Translations under genes and position numbers: made by a program
Assembly (NCBI GenBank): GCA_905233915.1
Contig: CAJOFM010000004.1
Coordinates: 248,001-312,000 of the forward strand
DNA from: an uncultured Muribaculaceae bacterium
GTDB taxonomy: Bacteria; Bacteroidota; Bacteroidia; Bacteroidales; Muribaculaceae
Direction: 5' to 3'
DNA length: 64,000 bases
Shown: positions 17,267 through 25,306 of the stretch, piece by piece
Layout of the letters: each line of letters begins with the position of its first letter
Numbering within the stretch: position 1 is the first letter of the stretch
The notes under the pieces: generated by a model
The model's input: only the letters and a program-made list of their open reading frames with translations
What the model was told of the DNA's origin: nothing
Database searches by the model: none

Positions 17267-17274
17267 CAAAAATA
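17267..17274 (-). promoter_or_regulatory. Promoter -7 box for the GYF-domain gene
   Basis: TATTTTTG on the minus strand, 34 bases upstream of the start. Confidence 0.5.
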
Positions 17275-17717
17275 ACACTTTTTTTAAGAAAATGGCGTTT
17301 TTAGGCCAATTTTTTCAACCATTATCATCCAGAGCGCCGTCTCCACTCAGTGTCGTTTCCTGCAAGGCGAGGCCATGGGTCGTCCCTCGGTGATCGCAAC
17401 TGCCCTCGTCAATTTACTCGTGGAATGACGATGGTTTTCAGGCGGCCCAGGCGGTGAAAAGTCAAAGTGGCGGTTGGGGAGGTGGTTTTGGTAAGGTGTT
17501 CATTTTTAGTGTAGTGTGTTTTTCGGAGTGAATAAAAGTGGTGGGGCGGAAGTGTTAATGAATTGTTAAAAGCAATTTTTCACTTGTCCCTGTTGCAAAG
17601 ATAGGGCATGGAAAACAACTCCACCACGTTGAAAAGCAACACCCCCGCTACTTGTTTTAAAAAGACAACTGAAACAACTCAAACTACAGGGGCTGATGCT
17701 GTGGGGGTATCTAAACG

Positions 17718-17776
17718 CTGGTTACGCTGATTATCACGAATGGATCATTATAATCCGTGTTAATCAGCGTAACCAG
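17718..17776. repeat. Long inverted repeat (hairpin element, copy 1)
   Basis: Perfect 16-base arms CTGGTTACGCTGATTA (17718-17733) and its complement (17761-17776), with a 27-base centre that itself contains ACGAATGGA and AATCCGTGT, able to extend the stem. A related centre is found at 31069-31122. This is a dispersed hairpin element rather than a terminator. Confidence 0.8.
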
Positions 17777-17813
17777 TCGGTTGCAAGGAGCCGTGTTTAG
17801 CGCACCACGATGT

Positions 17814-18008
17814 TGCATAAATTTGGTGGCGCCTCAGCCATCGATGCAAGCATCATGGCGTTCGGCTTACGCAAATTTTGCATAAATTTGGTGGCGCCTC
17901 AGCCATTGATGCAAGCATCATGGCGTTCGGCTTACGCAAATGTTGCATAAATTTGGTGGCGCCTCAGCCATTGATGCAAGCATCATGGCGTTCGGCTTAC
18001 GCAAATTT
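17814..18008. repeat. Three 65-bp tandem repeats with a REP-like hairpin core
   Basis: Units at 17814-17878, 17879-17943 and 17944-18008 differ at only a few bases. Each holds CTCAGCCAT[C/T]GATGC and then AAGCATCATGGCGTTCGG. The segment GCCAT-GATG-CAAG-CATC-ATGGC folds as a hairpin with one bulge. The same core recurs at 47693-47887. The last unit contains the C-terminal codons and stop of the neighbouring gene. Confidence 0.9.
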
Positions 18009-18909
18009 TCTTACCCTGGTGGATGTAGATGCCCGGGGTTGTCGGAACGTCCTTGCCCACGGGCTGACCCATCAGGTTGTAATAGTTATCGTCCATCGGG
18101 CGTGCCTTGTCCACCACCACCTCGTCGATGCCGACACGGATCTGTGGGTTATAGAAAGCCCCTTTATAGATGATTTCTCCGTCTTCGATAACATGACTCA
18201 GATAGTATTCAACTTGAAAACTTGCATCAAAGTTCTCAAAATAGAACAAGGGGAAACCGGCATAACCATCATAACCGATACCCTCAATGATTTTGCCTTG
18301 AGAGCCATCAACATAGGCATGTGTCCCATCATAAATACTCCTATAATGGTGGCGTTTACATTGATACTTGGCAACTGTAATGGTGTCGGAGTTCAGGTAT
18401 TCCACATGTTTAATCACTTCATCAAATACCGCATGGTCCGCCTCATAAAAAACGCTGTCGTACAGTGAAATCGGGTCATTGAAGTCATATAGGATGAATT
18501 CGTCAGTGGGAGCGGAAAACTCATTATCGCTATAACCTACATAGCTGCCGATGCCGGCTGGACACTGGGGATGCCTTTTACCATCAAGGTAAATGGCATA
18601 GACCACCTTATCTTCTTCTCGCAGATAGACCGGAATAAAGTCCTCTACCTCCTTGGTGTTCTCGTCAAGGTAATGCGTCAGGCAAACCTGCTTGTAATGC
18701 TTGTCGCCAATCACATAATCACCCTTCATCTCAAAACTGTAAAACTGCACATAAGAGTCCATATCAAGAACTTCAGGTGAGAAAGGATTGTCATAATAGT
18801 ATATCCACTTGACGCCTTCACGAACGAAGGGAATGTATTCGTAATCTTGAGCTCCAAGCTGGTTCATGCCTAGCAAAGCTAGCATTGATATCAGAATTGT
18901 CTTTTTCAT
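17983..18909 (-). CDS. Secreted protein with Por/T9SS-like C-terminal end
   Basis: A 308-residue protein with signal peptide MKKTILISMLALLGMNQLGAQ. The body (residues 22-265) is not recognised. Residues about 278-303 read YYNLMGQPVGKDVPTTPGIYIHQGKKI, the pattern of Por secretion-type (type IX) C-terminal tails, which usually end in a GKKxxxK-like strand. Here the end is CVSRTP and the stop codon lies inside the repeat element at 17944-18008, so the terminal residues were supplied by the inserted repeat. Whether sorting still works is uncertain. A promoter box is at 18937-18944. It is the last gene of the AT-rich secreted-protein locus. Confidence 0.75.
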   Translation of the reverse strand: MKKTILISMLALLGMNQLGAQDYEYIPFVREGVKWIYYYDNPFSPEVLDMDSYVQFYSFEMKGDYVIGDKHYKQVCLTHYLDENTKEVEDFIPVYLREEDKVVYAIYLDGKRHPQCPAGIGSYVGYSDNEFSAPTDEFILYDFNDPISLYDSVFYEADHAVFDEVIKHVEYLNSDTITVAKYQCKRHHYRSIYDGTHAYVDGSQGKIIEGIGYDGYAGFPLFYFENFDASFQVEYYLSHVIEDGEIIYKGAFYNPQIRVGIDEVVVDKARPMDDNYYNLMGQPVGKDVPTTPGIYIHQGKKICVSRTP

Positions 18910-18936
18910 AATCTGTTGCTATTTTTTTTCGGAATG

Positions 18937-18944
18937 CAAAAATA
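18937..18944 (-). promoter_or_regulatory. Promoter -7 box for the T9SS-like gene
   Basis: TATTTTTG on the minus strand, 27 bases before the start, with ATTG about 19 bases further upstream as a weak -33 element. Confidence 0.5.
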
Positions 18945-18976
18945 CAGACAATTATTGATGTCCTCAATAGTTGTCA

Positions 18977-21337
18977 TTAAAAACAGGACGGATAAACGGC
19001 AAAAGTCGCACCTTTCTCCACCTTGAAGCCATCATCAAGGGTAACTTTGCCAGATGCTTCGATTTCATATTCAACCCCATTGGGTACTACCACATCACCA
19101 CTGGTGCGGCCATTGTCAATAGTATTTCCTGCATTCACATCACTTGCAATTACATACTGATTGTTGCTTAAAATGATGTTTTGTAGTGCCAAAGGTGCGA
19201 TATAGGGAATCTGGTTATGCTTATAGAGCATTATTGTGCTGTTAGGCGAAATGCCGTTCAACGTCACACTTGAAGTGGATATAGTATCAGTGCCAATTTG
19301 TCCATCATTAGCATAATATGCCACAATGGTTGAGTCTGTATTGATACCACTAATTGAAATAGAACTATTATTTCGAGTGATTCCAATATTGGAATAGAGT
19401 TGTGGAGTATCAGTCCAAACTTCAAACTCAGGATCACCAAGGAGATTGTGTATAGAACCATAAATTCCAGAAATATGTTTCACCTTAGCCATCGAATATG
19501 CAATGCCTATATTATTATAGCCGTCATATAAGTATCTGGCAAAATTACGGCCTAATAATGCTGCTGAATATCCATTCTCATCAGTGTTACCCATAAACGC
19601 AGGGCCACCATAATCTTTACCAGTTGTAAATGATTCTCCGAAGTTCATCCAAGAAGGATTATATCCATCTTTTGTTTCAAAAGGCATTACAGTACAACAA
19701 GTTGAAAAACAAATATTTGGATATAATTTGTTGGCCATGTTGTTTAAAGCATTACCAGATAAAGTGTCATCATTAACATGATAAGTAGCAGAAACTGGAC
19801 CATGAACACTATCTACCGCCCATAACCATTTAAACCTATGAGGGGCAGGACCACCTTTACCATACATAACAATGCCCGTCGGGATCCCATGATTGTTAAA
19901 GTTTATAAAACCATATTTAGTGCTATTAATCTCATCAATAACATCTTTACCTGACGGAGTGTTTGTTTGGCGATTCTCAATCATCTTTGTAGAAACAGGG
20001 AAAATTGAATCTGCATATATTTTAATTATATCAGCATAGCTATCATTTTCAACAAACTGATCATATCCATTAGTATAAAGAGCTCGTCTTAAATATGAGA
20101 AATCGCCATTTCCTGGATTCAAAGTATAACGAAAGAGTTTATCTGTGTAATTCTTAATTTGGCGGCTCGATTTAGCTATTATTCTACCGGGAAACAATTC
20201 TGGTTTTGAGAACCTTGAATTAGAATACCAGTTTGAAGATAAATCACAATAGTATTGGTCTGTTGCATATGAATCTGTGACGATATAAAATGGCACGTCT
20301 TTTCCTGCTAACAAGACATATTTTGCCTTACCATAAACATATGTGTATGTCAAGAAAAGCCTTATGATGGTGGAATAATCATTCGCATCTTCAATTAATT
20401 CATCTGTGACAAGCCGATTAACATCAATCAGGGAATTATGAACAATATCATCAACATTTACAATGCCAACATTATACCCCTTTTGATTCTTCAATGCGGA
20501 CAGTCGTTTAAGTGAAGCCCTTAAAGAGTCTGTTGTGATTATAATGTAATCAAAAACCCGATAATCTATTGCCGATTTATCAAGTGAATCAACGAAATAA
20601 TTAGGGAGATTGGGTATCCTGTCATGTCCGGCTAACAGTTGAACATTCATTGTAGTACTTGGAGCATTATTAATGACGTCATCAGGATTAACCACAATCG
20701 ACTTAGCAAGTTTATGTCCCTCATTCCGTTTTGATGCATCACGACAGATTAATGGATAATTTGAAGATGTATCACTAACCAAATAATTTAGAGTTAAATT
20801 GACTGTAGTAGCAAATCGCAGAAGATCTCCACTATTCCTGTGCCTGAATCCTATGGGCATAATTGCTACCGCTACAATATGGTTTTCACCGGCAATAAAG
20901 CCGTCATCAACCACCCAAGCCATACCAGACGAAGAAGGATAGATTGATAATGAATAAACTGTACTGTCTGGAGGTGTAACACATTCAGTCGTGTCAAGGA
21001 AAGTTTTCGGGCATTGGCTTGGATAAATAGGATAGTTAATAGCTGGTTGATAATAATTTGATCCTGTTGCTGAAACAGTAAAGTTTGAAGCATTGCATGG
21101 TACCGAGAATTGAATGATGTCTATTGGCAGTGAGGGTAAACCCGGCTCTTCATCATTAATTAGGTCAGCATAATGGATGGTGGTATAGGTGACACCTCCC
21201 AATGTGTCGGTTCCGATGGTCAGGTTGCTGTAATCATATGTGGCGGTGTAGGTGATGGTCTCGGCAACCGTAAGTACGGGTGTCGTGAGTGCCGTCAGGA
21301 GCATCGCCACCAGTTTTATGTAAACTCTCTTTTTCAT
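18977..21337 (-). CDS. C25-family cysteine peptidase (gingipain-like), secreted
   Basis: A 786-residue exported peptidase. It has a signal peptide (MKKRVYIKLVAMLLTALTTPVLTVAE), an N-terminal beta-rich propeptide-like region to about residue 240, and a peptidase C25 domain at about 260-620. Likely catalytic residues are His483 in NNHGIPTG and one of Cys543/Cys547/Cys548 in ICFSTCCTVMPF. Gingipains of Porphyromonas use the same dyad to cut proteins after Arg or Lys; specificity here is unknown. The tail (about 722-786: VEYEIEASGKVTLDDGFKVEKGATF) resembles the repeat-strand tails of other Bacteroidetes secreted proteins. The interior is distinctly AT-rich, while about the first 50 codons and the tail are GC-richer, which suggests domain exchange. 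Confidence 0.85.
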   Translation of the reverse strand: MKKRVYIKLVAMLLTALTTPVLTVAETITYTATYDYSNLTIGTDTLGGVTYTTIHYADLINDEEPGLPSLPIDIIQFSVPCNASNFTVSATGSNYYQPAINYPIYPSQCPKTFLDTTECVTPPDSTVYSLSIYPSSSGMAWVVDDGFIAGENHIVAVAIMPIGFRHRNSGDLLRFATTVNLTLNYLVSDTSSNYPLICRDASKRNEGHKLAKSIVVNPDDVINNAPSTTMNVQLLAGHDRIPNLPNYFVDSLDKSAIDYRVFDYIIITTDSLRASLKRLSALKNQKGYNVGIVNVDDIVHNSLIDVNRLVTDELIEDANDYSTIIRLFLTYTYVYGKAKYVLLAGKDVPFYIVTDSYATDQYYCDLSSNWYSNSRFSKPELFPGRIIAKSSRQIKNYTDKLFRYTLNPGNGDFSYLRRALYTNGYDQFVENDSYADIIKIYADSIFPVSTKMIENRQTNTPSGKDVIDEINSTKYGFINFNNHGIPTGIVMYGKGGPAPHRFKWLWAVDSVHGPVSATYHVNDDTLSGNALNNMANKLYPNICFSTCCTVMPFETKDGYNPSWMNFGESFTTGKDYGGPAFMGNTDENGYSAALLGRNFARYLYDGYNNIGIAYSMAKVKHISGIYGSIHNLLGDPEFEVWTDTPQLYSNIGITRNNSSISISGINTDSTIVAYYANDGQIGTDTISTSSVTLNGISPNSTIMLYKHNQIPYIAPLALQNIILSNNQYVIASDVNAGNTIDNGRTSGDVVVPNGVEYEIEASGKVTLDDGFKVEKGATFAVYPSCF

Positions 21338-21349
21338 GGCTGCAGGGTG

Positions 21350-22495
21350 TTACTTGGTGAGAATCATCTGCTTGCTGTCAATCAGCTGGCCATCGGCCAC
21401 GAGGGCATACAGGTACATGCCTGCCTTGAGGTCACGTGCGGTGAGTGTCACCTGACTCTCGCCGCGTCCCTCGGCAGGAATGCTCTTGAGCTGCAGACCC
21501 TGCATGTCATAGATATAGATGCAGGCGGTTGCCACGCTCTGCGGCAGGCTGTAGCGAATCACGGTCTCACTGCTCCATGGGTTTGGGGCGTTCTGATAAA
21601 GTTTTGCTGCGCTTAGGCTGGCTTCGAGTTCGTTTTGGACGGCTTGCTGTGGTACTGCTTGGAGCATGGTCGGCGTGGTTTCCTCGTCTTGTTTCTCGGC
21701 CTTGACGGCGGCCAACTCTGCCTTCAGTTCGTTGATGGACTGCACCAGGATGGGAATCAGGCCGATGTAATCGACATACATGTAACCCGAGTTGTCGGTA
21801 TGTACCAGTTGGGGAAACACATCTTTGACGTTCTGGGCCAGGAATCCGTAACGCTCATCACCCTGCTCCTGCTTTGCATAGAATTGATCAAAGAAAACCT
21901 TGTCACGTTGGTCTTTCTCGGTTACGGCAGGCATCTCATTTGCGATGGCGCGGCATTGCTTGGCATTGTCATTTTTAAGCGTATAGCTGACAGCTTCAAG
22001 GTTTTCAAGTGACGAAAGCACATCGCTCACTGGTTCAATGTTCTCCTTAAACCGCTCATCAGACTGGACGAACACGCCTGTCGTGGTCACATTCTTGCGG
22101 AAGTTGACGTCGGTGGAACGTTTGTAGTCATAATACATGATGGTGTCTGCTGCTTCCAGTCCAGCTGTAATGTAGGTGCCGTGCTTGCCTTGCAGCCACA
22201 GGCAGTCGGTATCAGAATACCCGAGTTCACCGACGCTGGCGTTATAATTCAGCTTAATAAGATTATCACCAAAAGTGATATGAGCGCCAGAACCGTTTTC
22301 ACGGGTACCAAATACTTTCAGCACAGTGACCGTGTCCAACATGTTATAATAGTAGAATGGAAGCCCTTCTGGAACAGGATCATACGGGTCATGGCCGATT
22401 TCAGCATGGCCGTTGTTGCGGATGATGAGCTGAGCGCTCACTTGGCTGGCTGATGCCAGCAGGCAGATTGCTGCCAAAACAAAAAATTTCTTCAT
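21350..22495 (-). CDS. Peptidase S74 (intramolecular chaperone) protein with T9SS sorting tail
   Basis: A 381-residue exported protein. It begins with signal peptide MKKFFVLAAICLLASASQVSA. Residues about 145-262 match the S74 intramolecular-chaperone domain: SDERFKENIEPVSDVLSSLENL, YGFLAQNVKDVFPQLV, and a helical stretch ending QSINEL. In phage tailspikes this domain folds the trimer and then cuts itself off. Residues about 303-381 form a type A T9SS sorting domain: YQNAPNPWSSETVIRYSLP, IYIYDMQGLQLKSI, GMYLYALVADGQLIDSKQMIL. The combination suggests a trimeric surface protein that is secreted by T9SS. It lies 12 bases upstream of the C25 gene, so the two are probably co-transcribed. Confidence 0.82.
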   Translation of the reverse strand: MKKFFVLAAICLLASASQVSAQLIIRNNGHAEIGHDPYDPVPEGLPFYYYNMLDTVTVLKVFGTRENGSGAHITFGDNLIKLNYNASVGELGYSDTDCLWLQGKHGTYITAGLEAADTIMYYDYKRSTDVNFRKNVTTTGVFVQSDERFKENIEPVSDVLSSLENLEAVSYTLKNDNAKQCRAIANEMPAVTEKDQRDKVFFDQFYAKQEQGDERYGFLAQNVKDVFPQLVHTDNSGYMYVDYIGLIPILVQSINELKAELAAVKAEKQDEETTPTMLQAVPQQAVQNELEASLSAAKLYQNAPNPWSSETVIRYSLPQSVATACIYIYDMQGLQLKSIPAEGRGESQVTLTARDLKAGMYLYALVADGQLIDSKQMILTK

Positions 22496-22563
22496 TTTGT
22501 TAAGATTTAAGTGGTTACTAGTCTGTTAATAATTCATCAGTTACAGGTAGAGAAGACTATTCG

Positions 22564-22932
22564 TCAATAGTTAGAAAAGTATCCCTCATAAACATTATAA
22601 ATAGATGAGATGACAATTTGGTAGTCATCTGCAGGTAGCGATGAGATGTCGATGGTGTCGTATGAACCATTTACCAGACACGATATGACAAGATTCCATG
22701 TGGTTAGAGATGTAATGTTAACATCATAATAGTTTACAGTTCCATTACCATCGATAATGATTTGTTGCAGATTACTGTCGTAATACGCATTAGGCTCATC
22801 GTCGAGGACATTAGGTCGTCCTCCATTGTGCTTTTTGTGTTGAAGATTAATCTGAGCTGCGGCTTCGCCATCAGCAACCATCTCTCCATAGAAGGAAAGA
22901 GCTAAAACAAGCATTAAAATAATACGTTTCAT
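22564..22932 (-). CDS. DUF3244-like small secreted protein
   Basis: A 122-residue exported protein with signal peptide (MKRIILMLVLALSFYGEMVA). The rest reads like the DUF3244 family of Bacteroidetes: a short acidic start, GTVNYYDVNITSLTTWN, and TIDISSLPADDYQIVI, consistent with one immunoglobulin-like beta sandwich. The function is unknown. It lies within the AT-rich secreted-protein locus, between the regulator gene and the S74 gene, and has its own promoter box at 22960-22967. Confidence 0.7.
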   Translation of the reverse strand: MKRIILMLVLALSFYGEMVADGEAAAQINLQHKKHNGGRPNVLDDEPNAYYDSNLQQIIIDGNGTVNYYDVNITSLTTWNLVISCLVNGSYDTIDISSLPADDYQIVISSIYNVYEGYFSNY

Positions 22933-22959
22933 AGTTGTAAAAAATTAAAAGTTATCATG

Positions 22960-22967
22960 CAAAATTA
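22960..22967 (-). promoter_or_regulatory. Promoter -7 box for the DUF3244-like gene
   Basis: TAATTTTG on the minus strand, 27 bases before the start codon. Confidence 0.5.
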
Positions 22968-23077
22968 CGACAAGAAACGCACTGCTGACGAAAAAATCAG
23001 TGCATTTTTCAGGTATCTAAATATTTGAATATTAGATATTTAGAAAAACTAATATGACACTTTCCATATTTTGAATG

Positions 23078-24790
23078 TCAGTTCTTGTTTTTTATCTCCT
23101 GTTCCAGTTCTCCATTCAGATATTTCTGAATGAAATCATCAAGAGACATGTCAAGCCCCATTTTCTTTTTCACAATGACACTCCTGTAATTGGTAATGGT
23201 TCTCGCACTGGTTAAATTCATACACAATCTTATGAGTTGCGGAGATAAATTGGCGCACTGGAGGCAGAATATCTGTAAATCTTTCTCCGTTAAATCAGGG
23301 AAATTCTTTTCAACAAAGGAATAAATGCCGTTATACTCTCCATCCACTGAGAGTTTCATATTCTCCCAAAATTTATCTTTCAAGTTAATATCAAGGATTT
23401 CGCGGCGGTCATACATGTCTTTAAAGATGCTTGACAATGGCAACACTTTTTTTACTCTACTTTCGTCCTCAACCTTGATTCTGAGATCTTGATAAAGTTC
23501 AGTAAGAGCCGCAGTGCGATAAGCGACTAATTCAGAAACAGATTTATTTCTTTTTGATTGTTCTTGAAGGTTGGCCAATGCATTCTCTAATTCACTCTTT
23601 ATGGAATTGATTTCATTGTCTCGTTTGATTAAGAGATGATGTGCATAACGAACAATAAAAGCTATAAGGAGCAAGAATAAAACTAGAAATACAACTGCTA
23701 TTCTTATATTCTTTCTCTTTTTTGCATTAAATTCCCTTTGAGATTGTTGTTTATCAAATTCTATTTCTCCAACGGCAATAGTCGCTTTTTTAGATTCAGA
23801 TAAGATGCGTTCGGTGATATGATGTGAACGTTCATTGTAATCCTTATAGACATAATGCTCATTCTGAGCACTTGAAATCTCGGCAATTACATTGTAATAG
23901 TTCATGCTGTCTACCGCATCAACTGGCTTCGGGGTTAATTTGAGAACATATTTGGCAGTGTCAATAAGTCCTAATTTAAGATACGAAAGTGCAGCGTAAT
24001 AGTAGAACTGAGTTTCTTCACAATAGTCTTTGCCATTTCTAAAAATATCCATGGCCAATGATTTTGCAGTCTCGAAATCTTTTTGATAGTAATATACTCC
24101 AGCCAATGTTGACATATGAGAATACTGCAACTTGGGGTCAAATTCTCGGGCCAATAGGATTGCCTGTGACAAATAATACTTTGCGGAATCTGGATGATTG
24201 ACCCCACAAATTGAACCAAGATTGCCTAATGCCGGTATGATATAACTCGTATCAGCTAATAAACCATAATAATGTATCGCATTTTTTAAGCGGATAATTG
24301 CAGCACTATCTTGAGAAAACTCTTCTCGATATAGATCGGCTATTCTCGCATTGATATATCCCAAGTAGAAGAAGTCTTTTTTATCGGCGGTGGCTTCGGC
24401 GTGTTTGTAGTAGAGCATGGCACTGTCAGGGTGGCCGAGTTCCTCCATGACGGTGCCCTTATAAATATAGGCGCGGGTGAGTTTCTCGCGCTCGCTGTCG
24501 TGACGGCGGTAATAGTTGAGGGCGCGGTTGATGTCGCTGTCGGTGGTGGCGACGATGTAGCATTTGTACCGAGCCTGGGTGAGCAGCAGGTCGCGGTAGG
24601 CGTGGTCGCCTTCGTCGGTGAGGCTGTCAATGTTGACGGCGCTGACAATGGCGAGCGCGCTATCGGGATTGTCGCGCATGAGGCTGTCGGCCGCCACGAG
24701 GCGGCTGTCATAGCGTGGCGCACGGCTGCATCCCGTGATCACCGCCACGAGTGCCACAATCACCAATATGACCAACGGCAGCTTTTTCAT
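23078..24790 (-). CDS. TPR-containing membrane regulator with C-terminal HTH domain
   Basis: A 570-residue protein typical of Bacteroidetes TPR/LuxR-like regulators. It has a lipoprotein-type signal (VAVITGC, Cys about 21), TPR-like helical repeats over about residues 30-330, one membrane helix (about 365-385, VVFLVLFLLLIAFIVRY), a coiled coil (about 390-420), and a C-terminal HTH-like domain (about 500-560, LTEKDLQIFCLQ...SARTITNYRS). Such proteins probably sense surface events and regulate nearby secreted genes. The first 420 bases (about 140 codons) are GC-rich and the rest AT-rich, with a sharp change near 24370, which suggests recombination between paralogues. The promoter at 24799-24806 places transcription start only a few bases from the ATG. 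Confidence 0.78.
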   Translation of the reverse strand: MKKLPLVILVIVALVAVITGCSRAPRYDSRLVAADSLMRDNPDSALAIVSAVNIDSLTDEGDHAYRDLLLTQARYKCYIVATTDSDINRALNYYRRHDSEREKLTRAYIYKGTVMEELGHPDSAMLYYKHAEATADKKDFFYLGYINARIADLYREEFSQDSAAIIRLKNAIHYYGLLADTSYIIPALGNLGSICGVNHPDSAKYYLSQAILLAREFDPKLQYSHMSTLAGVYYYQKDFETAKSLAMDIFRNGKDYCEETQFYYYAALSYLKLGLIDTAKYVLKLTPKPVDAVDSMNYYNVIAEISSAQNEHYVYKDYNERSHHITERILSESKKATIAVGEIEFDKQQSQREFNAKKRKNIRIAVVFLVLFLLLIAFIVRYAHHLLIKRDNEINSIKSELENALANLQEQSKRNKSVSELVAYRTAALTELYQDLRIKVEDESRVKKVLPLSSIFKDMYDRREILDINLKDKFWENMKLSVDGEYNGIYSFVEKNFPDLTEKDLQIFCLQCANLSPQLIRLCMNLTSARTITNYRSVIVKKKMGLDMSLDDFIQKYLNGELEQEIKNKN

Positions 24791-24798
24791 CTCAACCG

Positions 24799-24806
24799 CA
24801 AAGATA
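24799..24806 (-). promoter_or_regulatory. Promoter -7 box for the TPR regulator
   Basis: TATCTTTG on the minus strand only eight bases upstream of the ATG, so the transcript should be nearly or fully leaderless. Confidence 0.55.
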
Positions 24807-24835
24807 ATAAAAAACGTGCATCTATCTTAAAACAA

Positions 24836-24868
24836 CAGAAATATCTGATCCTTCTGATGGCTGACGCG
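24836..24868. repeat. Nonamer repeat 1 (CTGATNNNT)
   Basis: CAGAAATAT, CTGATCCTT, CTGATGGCT, then GACGCG: a nine-base period. The end CTGATGGCTGACGCG is identical to 32466-32480. Confidence 0.7.
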
Positions 24869-25100
24869 CTCCAGCACACAACAACCAACTCACAAGAAAA
24901 CAAGAAACACAACTAATACAACGTGAAACATCAATTAACAACTAGGGTAGTACTCTATTTGGCATCTGCAACACCCCACCGATGAATCAGCCACCCTTCG
25001 GGTGTCATTTGACTGGCAAGAAATTGGATCCTCTAATTCCGCCAACGGGCGATTTTAGTATCTGGTAAAAATATGATAAAAGCCTATGAGACACAAAGTT

Positions 25101-25218
25101 CCTCTTCGAGGCACTTTTCTTGCTGAGTCCTATGGACCAAGCTGCGAACCTCTACGAGGTTCTTGCATGGTCTTTCCCTTAGAGATCGGTTCTACGAACC
25201 GCTAACATCTGCGATGTT
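25101..25218. repeat. Cluster of five perfect hairpins with three-base loops
   Basis: CCTC-TTC-GAGG (25101-25111), GTCC-TAT-GGAC (25127-25137), GAACCTC-TAC-GAGGTTC (25146-25162), CGGTTC-TAC-GAACCG (25187-25201), AACATC-TGC-GATGTT (25204-25218). Stems differ but all loops are three bases. It looks like a REP/BIME-type structured repeat rather than a tRNA or terminator. Confidence 0.75.
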
Positions 25219-25247
25219 TTGACCGGACTCTTATAGAGAACAAAAAA

Positions 25248-25283
25248 TCATGCCGCATGAAATGAGACATTCACGCGGCATGA
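25248..25283 (-). terminator. Intrinsic terminator of the frdCAB operon
   Basis: Nine-base stem TCATGCCGC/GCGGCATGA (25248-25256 and 25275-25283), with inner TGAA/TTCA pairs. On the minus strand it is followed by a T-run at 25242-25247. It lies 24 bases below the frdB stop. Confidence 0.85.
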
Positions 25284-25306
25284 GTTATGATTAGTGACCA
25301 GTGAGG

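Larger units (their letters stand above)
17233..17982. other. Long non-coding gap
   Basis: About 580 bases before the repeat array at 17814 hold no credible gene. It contains a promoter box for the GYF gene (17267-17274), an extra minus-strand TATCTTTG at 17595-17602 with no obvious gene below it, the long inverted repeat at 17718-17776, and short decayed-looking stretches rich in runs of G, C and A. The extra promoter could give a long leader for the GYF gene or a small RNA; I see no further support for either. Confidence 0.6.
24791..25306. other. Non-coding gap with structured repeats
   Basis: About 516 bases between frdB and the TPR regulator. It holds the regulator's promoter, a nine-base-period repeat at 24836-24868, five short perfect hairpins at 25101-25218, and the frd terminator at 25248-25283. 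No gene is credible here. Bases 24870-25095 show nothing I can name. Confidence 0.65.

Noticed and set aside
17814-18008. CRISPR array
   Set aside because: The repeats are contiguous, with no unique spacers, and there is no cas gene nearby. The same applies to 47693-47887.
21350-22495. Prophage remnant because of the S74 domain
   Set aside because: No other phage gene is present, and the protein has a signal peptide and a T9SS tail.
25101-25218. tRNA-like or riboswitch structure
   Set aside because: No acceptor stem, anticodon arm or TPsiC loop pattern; the hairpins do not nest. No downstream gene in the right place for a riboswitch.
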